A stretch of DNA of 64,000 nucleotides, from contig DASRDB010000005.1 in the NCBI GenBank assembly GCA_035652815.1, positions 1 through 64,000 of the forward strand, written 5' to 3'. Made by a program: the position numbers and the translations under genes. Under the pieces are notes generated by a model. It ran no database searches and was not told the origin of the DNA. It saw nothing but the letters and a program-made list of their open reading frames with translations. This DNA is from DASRDB01 sp035652815. Lineage in GTDB: Bacteria; Chloroflexota; Ktedonobacteria; Ktedonobacterales; Ktedonobacteraceae. Below, in pieces: positions 50,210 to 59,176 of this stretch; within the stretch, counting starts at the first letter, position 1, and every line of letters starts with the position of its first letter.

Positions 50210-53200
50210 TTATGCCGGGCAAATCAGATAAAACGGACACCCCGGACAGGTAAACGCATCCGGCTTCGCCGGATATTCGTGCCGTTCCATCCCATGTATC
50301 GCCTGCTCTAACTCGTCGTAGAGCTTCTGTTCTTTCTTGCTGGAGAGTTGAATATCGAAGGTTTCGCCCGTACTCATGTTGTGGAAGTGCAGCGAGACCG
50401 TCTTGCCTGGATGATGCTGGCGGTAGGCATGTGTATATAGCAATTCGCGAGTGGTCGGATTCACAGCCGATCTGTTCCGTCCGAAGCCTGTTTTGACGAA
50501 GCGGACCTGCTTGCCTTCACCTGTACCCGCCTCGCCGCCTTCTTGAGCCTCGCCCTCAACGCGGTCGATGGTCACTTCAACTGCCTTCCCCGCCACGTCT
50601 ACCGTCAGGCGCTGCTGTAACTGCCAGTTGGTATTTTTGCTGCTTAAGAGCTTGCGGCGCAGTAATTCGGCTACTTCGTGTCCGTGTCGTTCGTACATTG
50701 GCGCAAAGGGATGCAGATGTCCCTGTTCGGCCTGCCAGTAGCGAGTGTACAACTCCTGCACTTCCTCGCTAGTCAGTGGCGCACCGCCATTTCCGGCGTT
50801 CAGTTCCTCTAAACGATGCTGGATCGAGCGCAGCGTTTCGCGGGTGGCTCTCCAAAACAGTTGATATCCGGCGGCATCACCAGGGAAGGCGTAGATGGTG
50901 CTGTAAAGATACTGGCGCGGGCAGCGCTGGTAGGTCTCGATATGCGAGGCATGCAGCGTTTTCGGCTCCATCGCTTCAATAAAAGCCTCGCTCGGCTGCG
51001 ATGAGAAGTTCTCCTGTTCCTCTTCCTCTCCGTTGGACGCAACCTCGTACTGCCACAAGAGTCGGCGAACGCGATCATTGCCCAATCCCATAACCAGCGC
51101 ATCCACGTAGCTCGAGCGTTTGGCTCTGCGCTTGCCATATTGTTGCGCATAGCTCAAGACAAGCTGGTCACGCGCCCGCGTGGTGCCGACATAGAACAGG
51201 CAGGATTCGCCCGTTTCATGCGCGCTGCTCTCGTCGTCCTCGCCAGCCACCAGACCGCGAGGTGGCGGCGCAACATGTCCACGCCGCTGCGCCGGAAACT
51301 TCTGGTTCACCAGGTAGGGCAAATAGACCACCGGAAATTCAAGCCCCTTGCTGGCGTGAACGGTCATGATGCGAATCACATCCGGCACGCTTTCGCCATC
51401 CTCTTCCGCGCTCTCACGCCGGTTGCTGCCTTCCTGTCTTAGCGTCATCAACACTGTCAGATAATCCAGGAAGCCCTTCACCTGCTCCTGCATAGACGTT
51501 TCCAGTGCGTGAACTTCTCCACGCGCTTGCGTCTCGGCTTCGCGCTGTGCCCGTACCTGCTGTTGCTGCTGGTCAAAATAACGCGCCATTTTGAGCAAAC
51601 GGGCATAATCGTCACGCCAGGCCTCAACTTCTGGCGCGGTTGAATTGAGCAAAGAGCGCCCAATCGAGCTTTCGATGAACAGGTATTGCGCGAGCAGCGG
51701 CCAGATCGAATTGGTAGTAAATAGCAGTGAGCGCAGGATTTCTGAGAGACGATGGAGAGACTGTTTGCCATCAAAACTAAGGTTGGGGGGAGCTATACTG
51801 CGCTGTATTCTTTGCGCAACTGTATGCTTAAATGCGTTCTGCCCGTTCTCGCTGACTGCTGGCTCTACATGCGCAGACAGAATCAGCGCCTCTACATCCG
51901 ACTGCGAGAAAGGATGATCGCTCTGCCGGGCAGCGCGCAGGATGCCCATATCGCCATTATCGGTCAGCAAGAGCAAGACCGAGAGCAGATTGCGAATATG
52001 CTCCTGCTCAAAGAGGCTGCCTCGTTCGAGAATCGGTAGACCTGCGCGCAGTAACGCTCGTCCGACCTTGCGCGCTTGCGTCCGCGTGCGACATAAAACG
52101 ACCATATCGCGATAGTCGTAACCTTCCCGGTCGTGCTTGCGGCGCATATCCTGCACGATGCCCTCTAGCTCGCTCGCCTCGTCCTTTGCCTCAGCCAGTG
52201 TGACATACACGTCTTCAAGAGCTTCCCGCGCTGTTTGCACCAACCCCTTTTGCGCCTCGGGTTCAAGCTTATCGCAACGAAAGGCATCCGCCGCCTTCAC
52301 AATATCCGGCCTTGAACGATAGTTGCGGCTGAGCGGCAACACTACGGCATCAGGGTAGTCCTGGGTGAAATTGGCGATATTGGCGGGCGAAGCACCCCGA
52401 AAGCCGTAGATTGCTTGATTGGCGTCACCGACTACCCACACACGCCTTTGCTCGCCAGCTAGAAGACGTAACAGCACGCCGCTGGCCCGGTTGATATCCT
52501 GAAACTCGTCAACAAGAATGTGCTGGTAGCGCTCCTGTACCTCTGCTCGCACATCCGCGTGTTGCTCCAACAACTCCACCGCCAGCATAATCAGGCCGCC
52601 AAAATCCGTATCGCCCTGCCGCTCCAATTGTCGCTGGTAGATCGCGTAGACTTCAGCTACCTCAAGTGCTTTCTCCGCCCGTTCGATCTCCTTTTCATCT
52701 TCACCTGCCTCGCTAAGCATCTGTTGCGCCAGTTCGCGGTACTTCGCGGGCGTTACCAGTTCATCCTTTGCCCGCGAAATTGCGCTCAGCAGGGCCGGAA
52801 AATTGGCGGTCGGGTTATTCAAGTTCTGGTAGTGGTGCAAAGACAGTTCAGCAGCCAGCCGCCGCAGCAAGAAATAGCCCTCAGCCTCATCCACAAAGGC
52901 AAAATCTTTTCTCAACCCTACCAGTGTGCCATAGCTGCGCAGCAACTCGGCGCAGAAGGCATGAAACGTGCTGACCATCGGCGGCGTCATTCCCTCTTCC
53001 AGCACTGCCTGCAAACGTTCCTGCATCTCCTGCGCCGCCTTGCGCGAAAAGGTCAACGCCAGAATGCGCTCGGGATTCACGCCCAGATCATGTATCAAAT
53101 AAGCAGCGCGCCCGATCAACGTGCTGGTCTTGCCGCTCCCTGGCCCGGCCACAATCAGCGCCGGAGTTGGGGCCTCAATCGCGGCCTGCTGAAATTCATC

Positions 53201-53896
53201 GTAGCGCTTTGTGGACTCTCCTCGCGGAGCAACTTTCTTTACTTGCTGGTTCGTCTCCGCGTTAGGTGTGAGGATGCCTGCTAAGCGATTCAGCAATGCC
53301 GCCTGAGAGACATCAAATAGTCCGGCAAGCTTACCCGGAGAAATGGTATGCGACAGGTAGAGGGCGCGCACACGTTCCAGGGGCATCAGCAACTCGGCGG
53401 CGAAGAGATTGGCGGCCAGTTCGCGTTGACTTCGTGGATCATATGCCACGCCAATACCCAGCATCTCTTCCGCCGTTTCCTGGAAAAGCAGACCCGTCAC
53501 CTCTTCGCGCACATCCTGCGCGAAACACGGCTCCTCTCGCGATGCCCCCTTGTAGTCGATACCGGCGTTTTGCAAAAGCGCCTGAATTCTTTCTATGACA
53601 GGCAAATGCATATTGCGGTGCAGCACCACATGCCCGAGTTCATGGGTAAGCGTAAAGCGGCGTAAGGTAGAAGAGAGGTCGCGACAGAGCCAGATCAGGT
53701 CTTCGCCCTCTTCCAGAAAGCCATAGGTGCCAGCAGGATAATCGTCGGGGTGAAAGGTCGCCACTTCCAGGCCAAGCCACGAAACCATCTCATCAATAGG
53801 CGTTCTATCGTTCGTCCATGCCGGATGGGTTTCCCGGTAAGCCCGTAGTAGAAGACGCGCCGCCTCTAGCGCCTCGAATTGCAATTGCTCGTCCAT
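50210..53896 (-). CDS. ImmA/IrrE peptidase-UvrD helicase-Cas4-like fusion
   Basis: A 1228-residue protein of three parts. Residues 1-215 match ImmA/IrrE metallopeptidases: HELGH at 85-89 and the third ligand in 'QRELAANLFAAELLMP' (Glu159). Residues about 235-960 are a superfamily-1 UvrD/PcrA helicase: Walker A 'GPGSGKT' (251-257), Walker B 'VDEFQDINRA' near 460, 'GDANQAIYGFRGA' and 'VHASKGLEFPVVYLP'. The C-terminus resembles AddB/Cas4 nucleases: Cys992 and Cys1217, Cys1220, Cys1226 form the iron-sulfur pattern. 'TIDR' (Asp1111) and Lys1135 are present, but the (D/E)-x-K acidic residue reads Phe1133. So nuclease activity is doubtful. DNA repair or defence is inferred. Confidence 0.85.
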   Translation of the reverse strand: MDEQLQFEALEAARLLLRAYRETHPAWTNDRTPIDEMVSWLGLEVATFHPDDYPAGTYGFLEEGEDLIWLCRDLSSTLRRFTLTHELGHVVLHRNMHLPVIERIQALLQNAGIDYKGASREEPCFAQDVREEVTGLLFQETAEEMLGIGVAYDPRSQRELAANLFAAELLMPLERVRALYLSHTISPGKLAGLFDVSQAALLNRLAGILTPNAETNQQVKKVAPRGESTKRYDEFQQAAIEAPTPALIVAGPGSGKTSTLIGRAAYLIHDLGVNPERILALTFSRKAAQEMQERLQAVLEEGMTPPMVSTFHAFCAELLRSYGTLVGLRKDFAFVDEAEGYFLLRRLAAELSLHHYQNLNNPTANFPALLSAISRAKDELVTPAKYRELAQQMLSEAGEDEKEIERAEKALEVAEVYAIYQRQLERQGDTDFGGLIMLAVELLEQHADVRAEVQERYQHILVDEFQDINRASGVLLRLLAGEQRRVWVVGDANQAIYGFRGASPANIANFTQDYPDAVVLPLSRNYRSRPDIVKAADAFRCDKLEPEAQKGLVQTAREALEDVYVTLAEAKDEASELEGIVQDMRRKHDREGYDYRDMVVLCRTRTQARKVGRALLRAGLPILERGSLFEQEHIRNLLSVLLLLTDNGDMGILRAARQSDHPFSQSDVEALILSAHVEPAVSENGQNAFKHTVAQRIQRSIAPPNLSFDGKQSLHRLSEILRSLLFTTNSIWPLLAQYLFIESSIGRSLLNSTAPEVEAWRDDYARLLKMARYFDQQQQQVRAQREAETQARGEVHALETSMQEQVKGFLDYLTVLMTLRQEGSNRRESAEEDGESVPDVIRIMTVHASKGLEFPVVYLPYLVNQKFPAQRRGHVAPPPRGLVAGEDDESSAHETGESCLFYVGTTRARDQLVLSYAQQYGKRRAKRSSYVDALVMGLGNDRVRRLLWQYEVASNGEEEEQENFSSQPSEAFIEAMEPKTLHASHIETYQRCPRQYLYSTIYAFPGDAAGYQLFWRATRETLRSIQHRLEELNAGNGGAPLTSEEVQELYTRYWQAEQGHLHPFAPMYERHGHEVAELLRRKLLSSKNTNWQLQQRLTVDVAGKAVEVTIDRVEGEAQEGGEAGTGEGKQVRFVKTGFGRNRSAVNPTTRELLYTHAYRQHHPGKTVSLHFHNMSTGETFDIQLSSKKEQKLYDELEQAIHGMERHEYPAKPDAFTCPGCPFYLICPA

Positions 53897-54016
53897 AGAA
53901 CATCCTTCGCCTGCAAGTCCTGTTGCTCTATTTTATCATGCAGGTCTAGGAGATAGGCCAGTACCATGCAGGTAAAGGGGGACAACCGGAAGACACCCCC
54001 TAACAAGTAGGCCACC

Positions 54017-54087
54017 GAAAGCCACCCGCAAGGGGATATCTCTACTCTTTGGGGTCGCTGTAGAGACATCCCCTTGCGGGTGGCTTC
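54017..54087. repeat. Palindromic repeat family A, copy 4
   Basis: Near-perfect ~28-bp arms with the family core GCCACCCGCAAGGGGAT and CTCTAC, between the helicase (-) and PLD (+) genes. The gap 53897-54210 otherwise contains a TATACT-like -10 at about 54136 and no gene. Confidence 0.8.
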
Positions 54088-54210
54088 CAGGAATATTCTC
54101 TATACAGTCGTGATGCGCACCTATATACAAGCATGTGCTATACTTACTGCTGAGTAAATAGTATCTTCTCCTTCTGCCGGGCAGGGGCGAGAGGAAGAAA
54201 AGAGCATATC

Positions 54211-55293
54211 ATGAGCTTCGGCAATTTTCATCAACAGCCCTCTACCAGTACACCTTCCTTCGTCTTACCCTCGGGAGCAGATGCTACCGTCACGCTCTTT
54301 GTGGAGCCTGAAAGCAAAGCGGATGTGATTCTCAACGCCATTGATGCAGCGCAACACTCGATCTGGATCGAGATGTACCAGTTCACCGATGGCACTATAG
54401 CTAACAAGCTGCTGGCGAAAAAAGCCGCTAATCCTCAACTTGATGTACAGCTCCTCTACGACCAGAAAAGCTTACCTGCTGTCCTGTCGTCCAACGGGCA
54501 ACAACTCCCTTCGTGGGCACAGCCAAATAAGGCAGTGAAAACGGATGGAACTCCTGCTGGCTTTTGTCATGCCAAGTTCATAATTATCGATGGCAGCATT
54601 GCCTACATCATGACCGCTAATTTCACGGAAGCGGCGTTCGGTGGCACTTCCCAGGCCACCAACCGAGAATACATCATATGCGACACCGACCCGCAGGACA
54701 TTCATATGCTCCAGGCCATCTTTCAAGCTGATAAACAGGGAACGGCGCTCCCCCCACAAACGGCTCCTAACCTCGTCGTAACCGATATGAATGCTCATGT
54801 CATGCTGCATGCGCTGCTGAATAGCGCACAACAAAGCATCTATATTCAGGTCGAAGCTCTCGCTGACCCGAAAGCTGGCGGTCGCTGGGCACAGAGCCAG
54901 AGCATCGAAGGCGCATTGCTGGATGCTGTTCAATCCCGTAACCTGCAAGACATCAAAATTATGCTGCCACCCCTATCCGGCACTATCACCACCATGCCCA
55001 CCGTAGATAACCACGCGGCGATTAGCGATCTCCAGGCCGCCGCTCCCGCCATCACCATTACAACTCAGGGCCAATACTATATGCACGCCAAGCTCATCAT
55101 TATCGATCAACGCCTTGCCTTTATCGGCTCCCAAAACCTGACACGTGAATCGCTCAATTACAACCGAGAAGTAGGCATCATCATTCAAAATGCCGATTGT
55201 GTAAAGACGTTATCCGCAACTTTTTTGGCAGACTGGGCCGGTGCGCAGGCATCTCAAGGTTCGTCTACGTCGAATAAGCAGGCCGGAGCATAG
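54211..55293 (+). CDS. Phospholipase D-like protein with two HKD motifs
   Basis: 360 residues with two PLD half-sites: H120-A-K-x4-D127 followed by N137 ('TANFTE') and H292-A-K-x4-D299 followed by N309 ('GSQNLTRE'). The pair forms one active site that attacks phosphodiesters through a His intermediate. Family members include cardiolipin synthases and Nuc-type endonucleases; the absence of membrane helices and signal peptide favours a soluble enzyme of the PLDc_2 type. The substrate cannot be told. Confidence 0.88.
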   Translation: MSFGNFHQQPSTSTPSFVLPSGADATVTLFVEPESKADVILNAIDAAQHSIWIEMYQFTDGTIANKLLAKKAANPQLDVQLLYDQKSLPAVLSSNGQQLPSWAQPNKAVKTDGTPAGFCHAKFIIIDGSIAYIMTANFTEAAFGGTSQATNREYIICDTDPQDIHMLQAIFQADKQGTALPPQTAPNLVVTDMNAHVMLHALLNSAQQSIYIQVEALADPKAGGRWAQSQSIEGALLDAVQSRNLQDIKIMLPPLSGTITTMPTVDNHAAISDLQAAAPAITITTQGQYYMHAKLIIIDQRLAFIGSQNLTRESLNYNREVGIIIQNADCVKTLSATFLADWAGAQASQGSSTSNKQAGA

Positions 55294-55397
55294 GAGACAC
55301 ATTTTTGCAGAAATTATTTGAATTGACTACTGATCAGCTTTCATCAATCGTGATACAATTAAATCTTTCATTTTAAGGGCGGAAAGCAGGCTTGCCT

Positions 55398-55745
55398 ATG
55401 CCGACACAAAAGGAGCGATTGCAAACGCTGGAATTTGATCTTAGCCGCTTCAAAACCGAAACTATCAAGGCCTACAGCGAAACGGCCATCGAGTTAGTGA
55501 TGGTCAAAGGGCTTACCGAAGACGCCGTAAAACGCCTGACCTCGCTCAAATCGCAAATAGAACAGCAAGCTCAACAGGTACACACACACCTGGAAGCAAT
55601 TGACGCTCATCTTAACTATTTACAGGTAAAGGCGGATAAGACTGAGCAGCGTTTAGATGCCGTTGAACAACGTTTAAAGAGTGTCGAGCAGCGTCTTGGC
55701 TCTATTGAAAGACTACTCACTCAAATCCTGGAACGACTGCATTAA
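55398..55745 (+). CDS. Small coiled-coil protein
   Basis: 115 residues from the ATG at 55398 (a TTG lies 6 nt earlier). It is almost entirely heptad repeats. The last 45 residues contain three near-identical 'xQRLxxVEQRL' units ('TEQRLDAVEQRLKSVEQRL'), as in short tail-type or SlyX-like coiled coils. No Cys or membrane segment. Likely to oligomerise; function unknown. A 22-bp terminator stem follows it. Confidence 0.65.
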   Translation: MPTQKERLQTLEFDLSRFKTETIKAYSETAIELVMVKGLTEDAVKRLTSLKSQIEQQAQQVHTHLEAIDAHLNYLQVKADKTEQRLDAVEQRLKSVEQRLGSIERLLTQILERLH

Positions 55746-55761
55746 AAAATTCTGAACTCAT

Positions 55762-55816
55762 ACAAACAAAGAGAGGCCGCTTGTCTACGTTGAGCAAGCG
55801 GCCTCTCTTTGTTTGT
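55762..55816. terminator. Strong 22-bp stem terminator
   Basis: ACAAACAAAGAGAGGCCGCTTG (first arm 55762-55783, given as two parts) pairs fully with 55795-55816 around an 11-nt loop. The T-rich outer arm (CTCTCTTTGTTTGT) supplies a T-run, and the reverse strand has one too, so it can stop transcription in both directions. Confidence 0.8.
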
Positions 55817-55971
55817 GTACCCAACTATTTGCTTAAGATGAATGAAAAGGGGAAAACCTGAGATAGGCATAAGAGGCTAAAAAACATGCCTCCTTCGCGC
55901 CCTATCCAACCCACATCAACGGTAGTATAATTCTGTTAATCCTGATGTTCCATTGAAGAAAGGGTGCTGCT

Positions 55972-56634
55972 ATGGAAGCAACGGAAATACTCGAGAGGGC
56001 GAAGACTGACACAGACCTTCCGCAGGGGTGGATTGTGCTGCCTTTACAGAAAAATAAAGTCGCGGTAGGTATTCTTGGTTGGATTTTTGGTGTTATTCTG
56101 GGCTTAGGCCTCTTCGCACTTGTCGCTAAAATCGTTATTCCGGGAAACTTTGAGCATGGGACGTTCTCCATCATTGCCACACTCATTATGCTCGGCGTTC
56201 TGTTGTTTGTCGGCGTGGGCAGCCTGTGGGCCTTAATTACTGACATTCACCGCCTGCGCAACGCGAACGACCATATCATTGTCATCACGCCAACCGACTT
56301 CGTTAAGCAAGAGGGACAGAAAATTATTCATGTCCCGCTCATGTACGTGCGGCATGTCACGGCGCGTGGCGCGCCACCGCCTGAGAGCGCGCCAAAAAAT
56401 ACCATGCAGGAGATTCCGCGCGCGGGCGAAAATATGGCGGGCTTTCTCTTTGGACGCGGCATGGTGCCTTCGGGTATGCGCCAGCGCCGTCGTCGGATGC
56501 GTACTCCTACAACACTGGCCTTCCTGGATTCGCGCACCGATACCGAGGTCGTTGTAGCTACCGACAATGCTTATGGAGATACCTTTGCCATCGCCGCTCA
56601 TTTGAAACAATACGTCGCCAAATATATGGTATGA
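55972..56634 (+). CDS. Membrane protein with a PH-like cytoplasmic domain (putative)
   Basis: 220 residues with two membrane helices at about 31-56 ('VGILGWIFGVILGLGLFALVAKIVI') and 66-90 ('IIATLIMLGVLLFVGVGSLWALI'). The rest has the strand pattern of a bacterial PH-like domain ('HIIVITPTDFVKQEGQKIIHVPLMYVRHVTARG', then 'TTLAFLDSRTDTEVVVATDNAYGDTFAIA'). The loop between is basic (RQRRRRMR). No family I can name; interaction with membrane lipids is possible. It lies 21 bp before coaX and may be cotranscribed. Confidence 0.7.
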   Translation: MEATEILERAKTDTDLPQGWIVLPLQKNKVAVGILGWIFGVILGLGLFALVAKIVIPGNFEHGTFSIIATLIMLGVLLFVGVGSLWALITDIHRLRNANDHIIVITPTDFVKQEGQKIIHVPLMYVRHVTARGAPPPESAPKNTMQEIPRAGENMAGFLFGRGMVPSGMRQRRRRMRTPTTLAFLDSRTDTEVVVATDNAYGDTFAIAAHLKQYVAKYMV

Positions 56635-56655
56635 CCTGAGGAAGGGAGTGTAGCA

Positions 56656-57447
56656 GTGCTGCTCGCCATCGATATCAGCAACAGCAATATCAAGTTTGGC
56701 CTCTATAATAGCGAGACCATGAAAAACCACTGGGTGGTCTCCACAGCCCGGCAGCGCACCACCGACGAGTACGCGATGGTTCTCAACGACCTGGCGCGCC
56801 ATGCCGGACACCAACTTACGGAGATTGACGATATTATCATGTCAAGCGTCGTTCCCCCGCTCACTCCGGTCTTTCAAGAACTGGCGATTCGGTACTGTGG
56901 CAAAGAGGCCATTGTCCTTGATTACACGCTCGATCTCGGGCTGCGCCTGCTGGTAGACAATCCCTGGGAGATCGGCTCCGACCGTATCGCGACCAGCATC
57001 GCCGCGCATTATCTCTACGGCGGCCCGGCCATCGTCATCGCCTTCAGCACCGCCACCACCTTTGACGTCATCTCGTCCGAAGGTGACTTCCTGGGCGGCG
57101 CTATTGCCCCCGGGCTGATGATCTCCGCAGAGGCGTTGTCCAGTGCCGCCTCGCGCCTGTATCGTGTCGATCTCACACCGCCGCGCTCGGCACTGGGCAA
57201 GAATACTATCGAAAACATGCAATCCGGCATTATCTTCGGCCATGTGGGGCTGGTGCAGGGATTGATTAGCCGCCTGCGCGCGGAAATTCCTGGCGTCTCA
57301 GATGTCAACAAAGTGAAAATCATCGCGCATGGCGGCCTTGCTCAACTCATGCACCCGATTATTCCCGAAATCCAGCACGTCAACCAGTACCTGACGCTCG
57401 AAGGTTTGCGCCTGGCCTATAACCGCCTACGCGAGCGCAACGGGTAG
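56656..57447 (+). CDS. coaX: Type III pantothenate kinase with altered active-site motif
   Basis: First step of CoA synthesis: phosphorylation of pantothenate. The start is GTG at 56656, with GAAGGGAG upstream; 263 residues. The fold and order of blocks are those of CoaX: 'LLAIDISNSNIKFGLY', 'VVPPLTPVF', 'NPWEIGSDRIA' and 'FLGGAIAPGL'. Two motifs differ. D-x-G-N-T reads D-I-S-N-S. The conserved Asp of the 'V-D-F-G-T-A' block reads 'IAFSTA', with Ala129 in its place. The kinase might therefore be impaired or have a shifted mechanism. The end overlaps the convergent P450 gene by 21 bp. Confidence 0.85.
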   Translation: MLLAIDISNSNIKFGLYNSETMKNHWVVSTARQRTTDEYAMVLNDLARHAGHQLTEIDDIIMSSVVPPLTPVFQELAIRYCGKEAIVLDYTLDLGLRLLVDNPWEIGSDRIATSIAAHYLYGGPAIVIAFSTATTFDVISSEGDFLGGAIAPGLMISAEALSSAASRLYRVDLTPPRSALGKNTIENMQSGIIFGHVGLVQGLISRLRAEIPGVSDVNKVKIIAHGGLAQLMHPIIPEIQHVNQYLTLEGLRLAYNRLRERNG

Positions 57448-58665
57448 CTCTTTCAAGCCGCGAAACACCAGGCTCTGCAACCATTCGACCTCTTCTGTTG
57501 CCAGCCGCAGGTGAGGAAAACGGCGGAACAGCGTGCTGAAGGCAATCTCTCCTTCCAGGCGGGCCAGCGGCGCGCCCAGACAGAAATGAATGCCCAATCC
57601 AAAGGCGAGATGCTTATTCTCCGGTCGCCCCAGGTTCAAGCGGTCCGGGTCATGAAACTGCGCCGGATCGCGATTGGCCGCGCCGAGACAAAGAATGACT
57701 TCCTGCCCGGCCTGCACCTGTTTGCCACCAATCTCCAGACTCTCGCGGGCGTTGCGCGAGGTCATCTGCACCGGACTCTCGTAGCGCAGCAATTCGGCCA
57801 CTGCGAGTGACAAAAAGGCCGGATCGTCAAGATGTTTTTGAAGCAAGTTCCGTTGCTCCGGATTGCGCAATAGGGCGAGCGTCCCATTGCCGATCAGGTG
57901 CATGGTGGTGCCATGCCCGGCCGCCAGCAGCAGCACGCAGTTACCGAGCAGTTCATCCTCGTTCAAGGCATCGCCGCGCTCCTCTGCATCGATCAAAGCC
58001 TGCATCAGGTCATCTTTTGGAGTGGTGCGGCGCTTGTGAATCATATCGCGGAAATACGCGATAAACTCGGTGACGCCCACCATCGCTTCGAAAAGGCCCT
58101 CCATCGTGTAGTCTCCACCATCTAGCAGCGAACCGAAGTGCTGCGACCACCGGTTGAACTGGTCGCGGTCCTCGGGCGGCACACCAAGCATAGTGGCAAT
58201 CACAATGGCGGGCAGAGGATAGGCGAATTCGCGCATCAATTCCATCTGCCCGCTTCCCTCGGCCTTATCAAGGAGTTCATTCGCGATCTGCGTAATTGTA
58301 GGGCGAAGCTGCTCTACCATGCGCGGCGTAAAGGCCTTTGCCACCAGCATGCGCAATCGCGTATGATCGGGCGGGTCGCGAAAGAGCATCTGGCGCGATA
58401 GCGCTCGCGCCGTCGGCTCCAGGTATTCACGCGCTCCCTCGGGTATCCAGCTTGTATCTATCATGAAACGCGAGGCCGACAGCCGCCCATCGCGCAGCAG
58501 CGCCGCCACCTCAGCATAACCGGTCACCGTCCATCCACCTACCCGCTCGTCCCAATAGACGGGACCAGACTCGCGCAACTGCTCATATAATGGATAGGGG
58601 TTGGCAAGGTTCTGTGGCTGTAAACCATCGGCCAGGCTCAATGGTTGGGAATTGGTCTGTGACAT
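57427..58665 (-). CDS. Cytochrome P450
   Basis: A 412-residue soluble P450, start MSQTNSQPLSLADG at 58665 with AGGGAGAAAG upstream. The I-helix oxygen-binding segment 'LLLAAGHGTTMHLIG', the K-helix 'ELLRYESPVQ' (E-x-x-R) and the heme loop 'FGLGIHFCLGAPLARLEGE' with the axial Cys are intact. The type fits CYP105/107-like bacterial hydroxylases that need separate ferredoxin and reductase. No redox partner lies next to it; the ferredoxin-like gene at 28198 is far away. The substrate is unknown. Confidence 0.93.
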   Translation of the reverse strand: MSQTNSQPLSLADGLQPQNLANPYPLYEQLRESGPVYWDERVGGWTVTGYAEVAALLRDGRLSASRFMIDTSWIPEGAREYLEPTARALSRQMLFRDPPDHTRLRMLVAKAFTPRMVEQLRPTITQIANELLDKAEGSGQMELMREFAYPLPAIVIATMLGVPPEDRDQFNRWSQHFGSLLDGGDYTMEGLFEAMVGVTEFIAYFRDMIHKRRTTPKDDLMQALIDAEERGDALNEDELLGNCVLLLAAGHGTTMHLIGNGTLALLRNPEQRNLLQKHLDDPAFLSLAVAELLRYESPVQMTSRNARESLEIGGKQVQAGQEVILCLGAANRDPAQFHDPDRLNLGRPENKHLAFGLGIHFCLGAPLARLEGEIAFSTLFRRFPHLRLATEEVEWLQSLVFRGLKELPVALA

Positions 58666-58746
58666 GCATCTTTCTCCCTGAAAACTCGCTTTTCTTGTTT
58701 CCAACCTATATACGGAGCAAGGCTGCTTTTGTTGTCAGCCAAAACC

Positions 58747-58775
58747 TTGACAATTCGCAAATCAGATGGTAAGCT
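58747..58775 (+). promoter_or_regulatory. Promoter of the ABC-F gene
   Basis: TTGACA (58747-58752), a 17-bp spacer and TAAGCT (58770-58775). Start of transcription would be at about 58782, giving a leader of almost 400 nt before the ABC-F ATG. Confidence 0.6.
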
Positions 58776-58814
58776 TGCTTCAGCATTTCTTACAAATCAC
58801 AAAGCAGGAAACCC

Positions 58815-58871
58815 ATGAAACAGGAATTTGATACTCAGGAATACACGCTAACAGTTGTCGCTCCCGCGTAG
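58815..58871 (+). CDS. 18-residue leader peptide upstream of the ABC-F gene
   Basis: ATG 58815 follows AGGAAACCC and opens a peptide of 18 residues (MKQEFDTQEYTLTVVAPA) ending at TAG 58869-58871. Its last codons lie in the first arm of a hairpin. Leader peptides of this kind control ABC-F antibiotic-resistance genes by ribosome stalling; the assignment here is inference from position. Confidence 0.45.
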   Translation: MKQEFDTQEYTLTVVAPA

Positions 58872-58895
58872 GCGATCACGCCGGGCCTGCGCGGG
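58863..58895 (+). promoter_or_regulatory. Attenuator-type hairpin overlapping the leader peptide stop
   Basis: CCCGCGTAGGC (58863-58873) pairs with GCCTGCGCGGG (58885-58895), 11 bp with one G-U pair. A ribosome at the end of the leader peptide would disrupt it. The remaining leader to 59176 shows no gene and a T-rich stretch at about 58980-59010. Confidence 0.45.
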
Positions 58896-59176
58896 TAAGA
58901 AAGCGGCAACAAATTGATGCATCTGGCTGCTTGCCTTTTTGCGAGCGGTAATTCGGTATCGTTTCTCGATTTCCTGCATCTTTTTCGCTTCTCTTTCTTT
59001 CCTCTTTCTCTGGCGTGTGTCGCCGGGTCATACGTTCTTATCGTGTGTCCCGGATCGCTCGCGGCTCCGCCAAACACACCCTCATTAAGAACGTGGCCCA
59101 CTTCGACACCCTTGTTTTCGCATGCCTTCCGCAAGGCAGTCGTTTCCCAATCTATGGTAGAAAGCAGAGTAAAACT

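Noticed and set aside
50210..53896. A functional Cas4 or AddB nuclease
   Set aside because: The acidic residue of the (D/E)xK motif is Phe, so I call the domain Cas4-like only.
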